Shown here piece by piece: positions 9,118 through 16,405 of a stretch of DNA of 64,000 bases (within the stretch, counting starts at the first letter, position 1; every line of letters starts with the position of its first letter). Source of the stretch: Pseudomonas sp. MAG733B (GTDB lineage: Bacteria; Pseudomonadota; Gammaproteobacteria; Pseudomonadales; Pseudomonadaceae); assembly GCF_036884845.1 (NCBI RefSeq), contig NZ_CP145732.1:3658001-3722000 (forward strand), read 5' to 3'. Under the pieces are notes generated by a model. It was not told the DNA's origin, did not search any database, and saw only the letters and a program-made list of their open reading frames with translations. Both the position numbers and the translations under genes were made by a program.

Positions 9118-10209
9118 ATGGCTCCCGTGTTCAAGTTGTGTCTACCCGCGTTGTTCCTTGCCATGGCTGCTGCGGCACAGGCTGAGGAGAAAGTCGTCAA
9201 CCTCTACAGTTGGGCCGATTACGTCGCCCCGGAAACCCTGCAACGGTTCGAGCAGGAAACCGGCATTCACGTGCGCTACGACACCTTCGATGCGCCGGAA
9301 GTGCTGGAAACCAAACTGCTGACCGGTGGCAGCGGCTATGACGTGGTGGTGCCATCGTCCAGCGTTCTGGCCCGTGGCCTGGCGGCGGGCGCGTTGAAAG
9401 CCATTGCGCACGAAGGTCTCAAGGGCTACGCCAACCTTGATCCGGACCTGCTAGAAAAACTCGCTGCCGTCGACCCCGGCAATCAATATGGCGTGCCCTA
9501 CACCTGGGGCACCCTGGGGTTGGGGATGAATGTCGAGGCAGTGCAAAAACGCCTGCCGAACGTGCCGCTCAACAGTCTGGACCTGCTGTTCAAGCCGGAA
9601 TACGCCAGCAAGCTCAAGGACTGCGGCATTGCGATCATCGACTCACCGCAAGAGGTGATCGGCCTGGCCTTGCACTATCTGGGCAAGGATCCCTACAGCA
9701 CCAATAAGGATGATCTCGAAGCCGCGCAAGCGTTATTGCATCAATTGCAGCCTTCGGTGCTGTACGTCGCCAGCGGTCGGCAGATCAACGACCTGGCCAA
9801 CGGCAGCGTCTGCCTGGCCCTGGCTTACAACGGTGACGCGAGCATGGCCGCCGATCAGGCGCGCAAGGCCAACAAACCCTACGAAATTGCCTACCGGATT
9901 CCCAAGGAAGGCACGCTCGTATGGCAGGACAACCTGGCGATCCCCAAGGACGCGCCGCACCCCGAAGCCGCGCGCCAGTTCATCGAATTCATGTTGCGCC
10001 CCGAATCCGTCGCCGCGCTGACCAATACGTTGTTCTTCGCCACCGCCAACCAGGCCGCGACGCCGCTGGTGGATGAAGCGGTGCGCACCGACCCGGACAT
10101 CTACCCGCCCGCCGACGTACGTGGCCGGCTCTACGCCGACCGCAGCATGAGCCTCAAGGACATGCGCCAGCGCACCCGCGTGTGGACCACTTTCCGTAGC
10201 CGCCAATAA
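9118..10209 (+). CDS. Periplasmic polyamine-type substrate-binding protein (PotF/SpuD-like)
   Basis: A 363-residue extracellular solute-binding protein. The signal peptide is MAPVFKLCLPALFLAMAAAAQA, cut before EEKVVNLYSWADYVAPETL, the start typical of the PotD/PotF/SpuD family. Other family marks are YDTFDAPEVLETKLLTGGSGYDVVVPS and GVPYTWGTLGLGMN. The ATG at 9118 has AGGTGA 5 bases upstream and gives a proper signal peptide; an upstream ATG at 9067 would not. No permease or ATPase genes follow, so it may share an ABC transporter encoded elsewhere or act as a sensor. Linkage to agmatinase suggests agmatine or a related amine as ligand (inference). Confidence 0.9.
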   Translation: MAPVFKLCLPALFLAMAAAAQAEEKVVNLYSWADYVAPETLQRFEQETGIHVRYDTFDAPEVLETKLLTGGSGYDVVVPSSSVLARGLAAGALKAIAHEGLKGYANLDPDLLEKLAAVDPGNQYGVPYTWGTLGLGMNVEAVQKRLPNVPLNSLDLLFKPEYASKLKDCGIAIIDSPQEVIGLALHYLGKDPYSTNKDDLEAAQALLHQLQPSVLYVASGRQINDLANGSVCLALAYNGDASMAADQARKANKPYEIAYRIPKEGTLVWQDNLAIPKDAPHPEAARQFIEFMLRPESVAALTNTLFFATANQAATPLVDEAVRTDPDIYPPADVRGRLYADRSMSLKDMRQRTRVWTTFRSRQ

Positions 10210-10222
10210 TAAGGAGCCTTCA

Positions 10223-11182
10223 ATGGACGTCCCAGCGCAGAACGACCAAGCCATCACCCGTGACAGCCTTTACGGAACCGCTGCCGAAAGTACCTACGCC
10301 GGTATCACCAGTTTCATGCGTCGTCGCTACAGCCGCGATTTGCGTGGCGTCGACGTAGCGGTCAGCGGCGTGCCGTTCGACACCGCCACCAGCAACCGCC
10401 CCGGCGCACGTTTCGGGCCACGCGGGATTCGCGCGGCGTCCACCGGGATTGCCTGGGAAAGGCACTGGCCGTGGACCTTCGATCCGTTCGATCATCTGGC
10501 GGTGGTCGATTTCGGCGATTGCGACTTTGATTACGGTTCACCGCAGTCGACCCCGGAATCCATAGAGGCTCACGCCGAGCACATCCTCGGTGCCGGCAGC
10601 GCGATGTTGACCTTCGGCGGCGATCACTTCATTACCTATCCGTTGCTCAAGGCTCACGCCCGTAAACACGGTCCGCTGTCGCTGATCCACTTCGACGCCC
10701 ACAGCGACACCTGGCCGGACGAAGAGGGCAAGCGCATCGACCACGGCACCATGTTCTGGCACGCGGCCAAGGAAGGGCTGGTCGATCCGTCGCGTTCGGT
10801 GCAGATCGGTTTGCGCACCACCAACGATGATCATCAAGGCTTTGCGGTGCTGGATGCGCGGCAGGTGCATCGGCGCGGGGTGGATGCGATTGTCGAGGCG
10901 ATTCGGGCGCGGGTAGGGGACCACCCGGTGTACCTGACGTTCGATATCGACTGCCTCGACCCGGCCTTCGCACCGGGCACCGGAACCCCAGTGTGTGGCG
11001 GCTTGAGCACGGTGCAGGCGCTGGAGATCCTCGGCGGTTTGCGCGGGATCAATCTGGTGGGGATGGATGTGGTGGAAGTGGCGCCGGCGTATGACAGTGC
11101 GGATATCACTTCACTGGCGGCGGCGACGCTGGCGATGGAGATGCTGTGCCTGTATGCGTCCAAGCATAAGGTCGATCGGTAA
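10223..11182 (+). CDS. speB: Agmatinase (ureohydrolase family)
   Basis: A 319-residue binuclear-manganese ureohydrolase that should split agmatine to putrescine and urea. All metal ligands are visible: His135 in FGGDHF, Asp158/His160/Asp162 in FDAHSD, and Asp241/Asp243 in DIDCLDPAFAPGTGTP. Recalled alignment is closer to E. coli SpeB (GVPFDTATSNRPGARFGP, VVDFGDCDFDYG, MDVVEVAPAYD) than to the Pseudomonas guanidinobutyrase GbuA or guanidinopropionase GpuA. An AAGGAG precedes the ATG. It begins 13 bases after the binding-protein gene and is likely cotranscribed. Neighbouring guanidino acids remain possible substrates. Confidence 0.88.
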   Translation: MDVPAQNDQAITRDSLYGTAAESTYAGITSFMRRRYSRDLRGVDVAVSGVPFDTATSNRPGARFGPRGIRAASTGIAWERHWPWTFDPFDHLAVVDFGDCDFDYGSPQSTPESIEAHAEHILGAGSAMLTFGGDHFITYPLLKAHARKHGPLSLIHFDAHSDTWPDEEGKRIDHGTMFWHAAKEGLVDPSRSVQIGLRTTNDDHQGFAVLDARQVHRRGVDAIVEAIRARVGDHPVYLTFDIDCLDPAFAPGTGTPVCGGLSTVQALEILGGLRGINLVGMDVVEVAPAYDSADITSLAAATLAMEMLCLYASKHKVDR

Positions 11183-11203
11183 ATGCGGCGAGCCTGTTGA
11201 CGC

Positions 11204-11296
11204 CATCGCGGGCAAGCCTTGCTCCTACAGGAATTTCGCTGAACACAAAATATGTGAACACCACAAAATCTGTAGGAGCAAGGCTTGCCCGCGATG
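11204..11296. repeat. REP pair (BIME), CATCGCGGGCAAGCCTTGCTCCTACAG type
   Basis: Inverted copies of GTAGGAGCAAGGCTTGCCCGCGAT in tail-to-tail orientation lie between the convergent agmatinase and aldo/keto reductase genes. The spacer contains an imperfect direct repeat (AACACAAAATATGTG / AACACCACAAAATCTG). Confidence 0.9.
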
Positions 11297-11301
11297 CTTT
11301 T

Positions 11302-12354
11302 TCAGGCCACCGGGACTATCGGCAAGTCCAGGGTTTCACCACCGCTGAACCGCGCAAACGAACCGCTGATGCTTTCATGCGGAACACCTTTGGCCACATC
11401 ACTGACGCCATCCAGACGCACGAGCTGCTCGGCACTCAACTGCACATTCAACGCGCCCAAGGTCGCATCCAGTTGCTCACGGGTGCGTGAGCCGAGAATC
11501 GGAATCAGCGCAGTGGTCGAACGCTTGGCCTTTTCCCGCAGCCAGGCGATGGCCACGTGGGTCGGACTGGTCGCCTGTTCTGCCGCAACAGCCAGCAGGG
11601 TGTCGAGCAGGGCGGTCTCACGGGCGCTTTTCTCGGCGTGCACCAGCATGCCCAGTTTGCTCGCGCGGTTGTCGCCCTCGCTGTTGCGGTACTTGCCGGT
11701 GAGGAAGCCACCACCCAGCGGCGACCACAGCGTCGCGGCCAGGCCCAGTGCTTCGGCCATCGGCAGTTGTTCACGTTCGGCGGTGCGTTCGGCGAGGCTG
11801 TACTCGACCTGAATCGCCGCGATCGGCGCAAAACCGCGCACTTCGGCCAGCAGGTCGGCGCGGGCGATGCGCCACGCCGGGAAGTTCGACAGTCCGGCGT
11901 AATGGATCTTGCCGGCGCGTACCAGATCGTCGAAACCGCGAAGGATTTCTTCCATCGGCGTCACGCCGTCGCTCATGTGCGCCCAGAACAGATCGATGTG
12001 ATCGGTTTTCAGTCGCTTCAGGCTCTCTTCGACGGCGCGAACCATGTTCTTGCGGTTGTTGCCGGTGTGGGAAATGCCGGCGGCCGGGGTCGTGCCCAAT
12101 GTGTATTTTGTGGCGATGACCAGACGATCGCGCTCGGCAGCGATGAACTCGCTGAGCATGGCTTCGGATTGACCACCCTGATAGCCGTTGGCGGTGTCGA
12201 TGAAGTTACCGCCAGCCTCCAGGTAGCCGTCGAAAATGGCTTTGGCTTCGTCACGTTCCGCACCATGACCCCAACCGGTGCCGAAGTTGCCGGCGCCCAA
12301 TGCCAGTTCGGATACACGCAAGCCGGTTTTACGGCCAAACACCTTGTAATGCAT
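11302..12354 (-). CDS. Aldo/keto reductase
   Basis: A 350-residue NADPH-dependent oxidoreductase of the AKR superfamily with a TIM-barrel pattern. The catalytic tetrad is visible: Asp53 and Tyr58 (NFIDTANGYQ), Lys83 (ATKYTLG) and His126 (DLFWAHMSD). The cofactor-binding end is IPILGSRTREQLDATLGAL. The substrate is unknown. It diverges from a WYL-domain regulator at 12556, with about 200 bases between the starts, which suggests that regulator controls it. The 3' end abuts a REP pair. Confidence 0.92.
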   Translation of the reverse strand: MHYKVFGRKTGLRVSELALGAGNFGTGWGHGAERDEAKAIFDGYLEAGGNFIDTANGYQGGQSEAMLSEFIAAERDRLVIATKYTLGTTPAAGISHTGNNRKNMVRAVEESLKRLKTDHIDLFWAHMSDGVTPMEEILRGFDDLVRAGKIHYAGLSNFPAWRIARADLLAEVRGFAPIAAIQVEYSLAERTAEREQLPMAEALGLAATLWSPLGGGFLTGKYRNSEGDNRASKLGMLVHAEKSARETALLDTLLAVAAEQATSPTHVAIAWLREKAKRSTTALIPILGSRTREQLDATLGALNVQLSAEQLVRLDGVSDVAKGVPHESISGSFARFSGGETLDLPIVPVA

Positions 12355-12555
12355 GGGGAAGACTCCAGAAGGAAGCGTCGCGGTTAATTTAGATGATCAA
12401 AAACATTTATAAAATATGATGCTAGTCATTTAAATCGTCAAGGCGCGTTTTTCTGGAACGCCAAAACCTCGACAAACGGGCGCATCGACTACTGCCAGTT
12501 TCTGACAGGGAGCTCTGCTAAGCTCCGACGAATTTTCCGCACAGAGCTGCCGATC

Positions 12556-13272
12556 GTGTCGCGAACCACCCGTTTACTGACGTTGTTGCAAGTGCTTCGC
12601 GGGAAAAGCCGCCCGGTGACGGCGGCGACGCTGGCGGGCGAACTGGAGATCTCCGAACGCACGCTGTACCGCGACATCGCCGAACTCACCGCACTGGGCG
12701 CGCCGATCTATGGCGAGGCGGGGATTGGCTACGTGCTGCGCAGTGGTCTGTTCCTGCCTCCGCTGATGCTCAATGCCGATGAAACCGAAGCCATTGTGTT
12801 GGGCTTGCGTTACGTGGATCAGCGCGGGGATGAGGTGCTGAGCAAAGCCGCCGCCGATGCCTTGGCCAAGATTGCCGCAGTGCTGGCGCCGGAAGCGCTG
12901 GACGCGCTGCACAACCCGACCGTCATGCCGGGGCCGTCCGGTTATGGCTTCGCGCCAAATGCGGTGCCGTTGAATGTGTTTCGTCAGGCTATTCGCAATC
13001 AGGCCAAATTGCACATCGATTACGCCGATGCCCAGCAAGTGCCCAGTCAACGGCTGATCTGGCCATTGGCGTTGGGGTTTCTCAATGAAGTGCGAATCAT
13101 CGTCGCCTGGTGCGAATTGCGCAGCGCGTATCGCACCTTCCGCACTGACCGGATTTCCCAAGCGAGCGAGCAGGGTGAGCGTTATCCGGGGCGACGCAGT
13201 GACCTGCTGCGCACCTGGCGCAAGCAGATGCAACTGGATGATGCCGGGCGTTTCACTCCTGACAAGAACTGA
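12556..13272 (+). CDS. YafY/WYL-domain transcriptional regulator
   Basis: A 238-residue regulator. Residues 1-60 form a DeoR-type winged helix (RTTRLLTLLQVLRG, AGELEISERTLYRDIAELTALGAPIYGE), followed by a WYL domain about residues 135-205 (LHIDYADAQ..., WPLALGFLNEVRIIVAWCELR). WYL domains bind small ligands or nucleic acids. The start is GTG at 12556; no upstream ATG is in frame. Shine-Dalgarno is weak. Divergent placement suggests control of the aldo/keto reductase gene. Confidence 0.88.
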   Translation: MSRTTRLLTLLQVLRGKSRPVTAATLAGELEISERTLYRDIAELTALGAPIYGEAGIGYVLRSGLFLPPLMLNADETEAIVLGLRYVDQRGDEVLSKAAADALAKIAAVLAPEALDALHNPTVMPGPSGYGFAPNAVPLNVFRQAIRNQAKLHIDYADAQQVPSQRLIWPLALGFLNEVRIIVAWCELRSAYRTFRTDRISQASEQGERYPGRRSDLLRTWRKQMQLDDAGRFTPDKN

Positions 13273-13323
13273 CACAGCGCTGTTTTAGCATGGTTCCAGA
13301 ATCAACAAACAAGGAGCTGTAAC

Positions 13324-13665
13324 ATGTCCAATCCCGCCTCTGCACTGGCGCCTGCCATCGCCGCCTACATTGCCGCTGCCAACGCTCGCGACACCTCGCG
13401 AATCGGCAGTTTCTTCGCCGAAGATGCCAATGTGTTCGATGAGGGCCAGCACCGGATCGGCACCCAGTCCATCGCCCAATGGATGCAGGACACCGCTGAA
13501 CGTTACCAGCCTCGGGTTGAAGTACTCGGCGTGCAACAGCGCACCGGCAAAGTGCTGGTCAATGGCCTCATCTCTGGCACGTTCCCCGGCAGCCCACTGG
13601 AACTGCGTTACATGTTTCGCCTGAACGACCAAGGCAAGATCGCCCGACTGGACATTTCACTGTAG
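13324..13665 (+). CDS. SnoaL-like / NTF2-like domain protein
   Basis: A 113-residue single-domain protein of the nuclear transport factor 2 fold: an N-terminal helix pair (IAAYIAAANARDTSRIGSFFAEDANVFDEG), then beta strands ending in LELRYMFRLNDQGKIARLDISL. Such proteins are binding or isomerase-like scaffolds of varied function; no catalytic claim can be made. An AAGGAG lies 6 bases before the ATG. It follows the WYL regulator by about 50 bases on the same strand and could be cotranscribed with it. Confidence 0.83.
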   Translation: MSNPASALAPAIAAYIAAANARDTSRIGSFFAEDANVFDEGQHRIGTQSIAQWMQDTAERYQPRVEVLGVQQRTGKVLVNGLISGTFPGSPLELRYMFRLNDQGKIARLDISL

Positions 13666-13695
13666 CGGTCGCTGTCTGGTGGCATACTGCCGCGC

Positions 13696-14814
13696 ATGAA
13701 TGTCGACTCTCCCCTTAGCGCCTGGCAGCACGCCATCGAACAGAAGGGCTTCGTCCAGGACGAAGCCCAGGAATATGCCGTCTGGGCCTTGCAAAAATGC
13801 CATGAGGCACTGCACGAAGGGCGCACGCCGATCAGTGGCGTGTACCTCTGGGGCCCGGTCGGGCGCGGTAAAACCTGGTTGATGGACCAGTTTTACCAAA
13901 ACCTGCGGGTGCCGGCGCGGCGCCAGCACTTTCACCATTTCATGGGTTGGGTGCATCAGCGCTCGTTTCAGCTGACCGGCACTGCCGACCCGTTGAAGGC
14001 GCTGGCCCGCGAACTCAGTGAAGAGGTGCGGGTACTGTGTTTCGACGAGCTGTTCGTCAATGACATCGGTGACGCGATCATTCTCGGGCGTTTGTTCCAG
14101 GTGATGTTCGAGCAAGGCGTGGTTGTCGTCTGCACTTCCAATCTGCCCCCTGATCAGCTGTACGCCGATGGCTTCAACCGCGACCGTTTCATGCCTGCCA
14201 TCGCTGCGATCAAACAGCATATGCAGGTGATCGCGGTGGACGGCGGCGAAGATCATCGCCTGCATCCGGGGCAGGGGTTGCAACGATATTGGGTGGCCGC
14301 GCCGGGGCAGCCCAGTGCGTTGGCAGAGGTGTTCAAGCTTTTGACCGTTGGCCAAGCGCTTTCCGGCGAGCCCATCAAGGTCGGTTACCGTTCACTGCCG
14401 GTAGTTCAAGCCAGTCAAACCGTGCTTTGGTGTCGTTACGCCGATCTCTGCGAACAGCCGTTTGCCGCCATGGATTTCATGGCCCTGTGCGACACCTTCA
14501 GCGCTATCCTGTTGAGTGACGTGCCCAACCTCAGCGCGCAAAAGCGTGCCGGACGCATCGCCCGGGGCACTGAAGACGCCGCTGTACGGGTCGAGGCCGG
14601 TGACCGTGAATTGCCGCAGTTATCGGTGCATGACGACGGTGTGCGGCGTTTCATCGCTCTGGTGGACGAGTGCTACGACCGCAAAGTGCCGCTGTATCTT
14701 GAGGCGCAGGTGCCGATGGATGCGCTGTACACCGAGGGCTATCTGGAATTCCCGTTCCGCCGCACCCTCAGTCGTTTGCAGGAAATGCAGCTGCAACGTT
14801 TCGCCGAGGTTTGA
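13696..14814 (+). CDS. zapE: AFG1-like ATPase, ZapE-type cell-division protein (paralogue)
   Basis: A 372-residue AAA-type P-loop ATPase of the AFG1/ZapE family. Walker A is GPVGRGKT (residues 53-60), Walker B is VLCFDELFVND (about 113-123), and sensor-like VVVCTSNLPPDQLYADGFNRDRFMPAI follows. ZapE interacts with FtsZ under constriction stress. Pseudomonas usually has a main zapE elsewhere, near the ribosomal rplM region; this linkage to DinB and SnoaL genes suggests a second, divergent copy, so the name is by family. It lies about 20 bases upstream of the DinB gene and is probably cotranscribed. Confidence 0.85.
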   Translation: MNVDSPLSAWQHAIEQKGFVQDEAQEYAVWALQKCHEALHEGRTPISGVYLWGPVGRGKTWLMDQFYQNLRVPARRQHFHHFMGWVHQRSFQLTGTADPLKALARELSEEVRVLCFDELFVNDIGDAIILGRLFQVMFEQGVVVVCTSNLPPDQLYADGFNRDRFMPAIAAIKQHMQVIAVDGGEDHRLHPGQGLQRYWVAAPGQPSALAEVFKLLTVGQALSGEPIKVGYRSLPVVQASQTVLWCRYADLCEQPFAAMDFMALCDTFSAILLSDVPNLSAQKRAGRIARGTEDAAVRVEAGDRELPQLSVHDDGVRRFIALVDECYDRKVPLYLEAQVPMDALYTEGYLEFPFRRTLSRLQEMQLQRFAEV

Positions 14815-14832
14815 TATCCAGGAGGACTGACC

Positions 14833-15414
14833 ATGAATCAACCTCTTTCGCACCACTTGCTGACCATGGCTTACCAGAATGCTTGGGCCAATCACCGACT
14901 GGCCAAGGCCTGGAGTCAGCTGAGCCCGGATGATCTGGCGGCCCCCCGCGTCAGTTTCTTTCCCAGTATCCGCGCGACCCTCAACCACATCCTGACCTGT
15001 GACTGGTTTTACGTGGACGCCCTTGAGCGCGAATTGCGCGGTGATGAGCCGCATCCCGATTGCTTCGTGTTCTTCAAGGACGACGAGCCGTTCACATCAG
15101 CCCCGGACCTCAAGCGTGAGCAGGCGCAGGTCGACCGTCGTCTGATCGCCTACTGCGAGCAACTGCGCGATGCCGACTTGGGCAAAGTCGTGACCATCGC
15201 CCGGGACACGCCGCAGCACGACAGTCGCTTGCGCATGCTTTCGCATCTGTTGGAACACCAGATTCATCATCGAGGTCAGGTTCACGCAATGCTCAGCGGC
15301 ACCTCAGTCAAGCCGCCGCAACTGGACGAGTTTTTCTGTGCCGATGAGTCGCATCTGCGGGCCGAGGATTTTGCCGAACTGGGGTGGACCGAGGCGTTGA
15401 TCTGGGGACATTAG
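14833..15414 (+). CDS. DinB-family metal-binding protein
   Basis: A 193-residue four-helix-bundle protein of the DinB/YfiT-like superfamily. The three metal-ligand histidines fit the family pattern: His52 (TLNHILTCDWFY) and the HxxxH at 142-146 (EHQIHHRGQVHAML). Members include thiol-dependent transferases, but many are unassigned. An AGGAGG lies 8 bases before the ATG. It follows the ZapE-like gene closely. Actual substrate or redox thiol is unknown. Confidence 0.87.
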   Translation: MNQPLSHHLLTMAYQNAWANHRLAKAWSQLSPDDLAAPRVSFFPSIRATLNHILTCDWFYVDALERELRGDEPHPDCFVFFKDDEPFTSAPDLKREQAQVDRRLIAYCEQLRDADLGKVVTIARDTPQHDSRLRMLSHLLEHQIHHRGQVHAMLSGTSVKPPQLDEFFCADESHLRAEDFAELGWTEALIWGH

Positions 15415-15512
15415 GATTAATCCGATTGTCGCCACAAAGCGCTCGCGCTATCGTCGTGCGGCCTTCCAGAGCGAACTGCGCGCTGGGTCATTTAATGTTT
15501 TCGAGGATGGAA

Positions 15513-16004
15513 ATGGATTCCGCAGAAATACTTGTACTGCAAGCCAGCTTCACCAATCCGGTGCATGCCGAGGCGATCGGGTTGGTGCTGAACAGTTACG
15601 CCCAAGACCCGATGGGCGGCGGCCACGCCTTGCCCGCCGACGTTCTGGAGCAGTTGCCGGGCGAGTTGGCCAAGCGTCCACATGCGTTCAGCGTCCTGGC
15701 CTTCGTCAACGGCGAACCGGCGGGGCTGATCAATTGTTTTGAAGGATTCTCGACCTTTGCCTGTCGGCCTCTGGTCAACGTGCATGATGTGGCCGTGGTG
15801 CCAAAGTTTCGTGGATTGGGCCTGAGCCAGCGAATGTTACAAAAAGTCGAGGAAATCGCCCGCCAACGTGGTTGCTGCAAAATCACCCTCGAAGTCCTGG
15901 AAGGTAATGCGGTGGCGCAGGCGTCATACGGCAAGTTTGGTTTTGCGCCTGGCGAGTTCGACCCGGCACACGGGCGCATGATGTTCTGGATCAAGCCACT
16001 TTAA
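15513..16004 (+). CDS. GNAT-family N-acetyltransferase
   Basis: A 163-residue acetyltransferase with the acetyl-CoA loop VVPKFRGLGLSQRMLQKVEEIAR and the C-terminal EVLEGNAVAQASYGKFGF motif. The substrate is unknown. Start choice: three in-frame ATGs (15495, 15507, 15513) are near; 15513 is preferred because GAGGA lies 5 bases upstream. Upstream of 15495 the frame has no convincing start. It is about 100 bases downstream of the DinB gene on the same strand. Confidence 0.87.
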   Translation: MDSAEILVLQASFTNPVHAEAIGLVLNSYAQDPMGGGHALPADVLEQLPGELAKRPHAFSVLAFVNGEPAGLINCFEGFSTFACRPLVNVHDVAVVPKFRGLGLSQRMLQKVEEIARQRGCCKITLEVLEGNAVAQASYGKFGFAPGEFDPAHGRMMFWIKPL

Positions 16005-16012
16005 TCCGGGCG

Positions 16013-16038
16013 AAAAAAGGGCGTCCATCAGGACGCCC
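16013..16038 (-). terminator. Rho-independent terminator of the small secreted-protein gene
   Basis: A perfect 8-bp stem (GGGCGTCC/GGACGCCC, loop of 4) is followed on the minus strand by six T. It lies about 45 bases after the stop of the gene at 16084. Confidence 0.88.
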
Positions 16039-16083
16039 AACAGGTTTCTCTGACTGAAGAGCAAGCAGTCAGAGGTGTAACAA

Positions 16084-16299
16084 TCATTTCGGTCTGTAAG
16101 ACTCGGTCACCTGCGCGGTTTGATCGTCCGGGACGCGCAGTTCTTTCGCCTGTTCTGGCGTGATATTGCCCAGCGCCACTTGCTGGTTGTACTGCAGCGT
16201 TTCGTAGTAGTACCGCATCCGTTCGGCGCCGCCTTCGGCAAAGGCGCTGGCGGAGCCCAACGTCATGATGACGGCGAGGATCAACGTAGATCTTTTCAT
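16084..16299 (-). CDS. Small exported hypothetical protein
   Basis: A 71-residue protein with an N-terminal signal peptide (MKRSTLILAVIMTLGSASAFA, probable cut before EGGAERMRYYYETL). The mature part of about 50 residues is polar, with YYYETLQYNQQVALG and a C-terminal ESYRPK. I do not recognise a family. A strong GGGAGG lies 6 bases before the ATG, and a clear terminator follows, so it is a monocistronic expressed gene. Confidence 0.75.
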   Translation of the reverse strand: MKRSTLILAVIMTLGSASAFAEGGAERMRYYYETLQYNQQVALGNITPEQAKELRVPDDQTAQVTESYRPK

Positions 16300-16405
16300 G
16301 GTGTGCCTCCCACTTACAGGTGTCGGATGCCTTTCGTCCATGAGTCTATGAATCAAAGTCGAGCCTCATTATCCGCCGATTCCGTTAAATGGGAATTAAC
16401 ATCGC

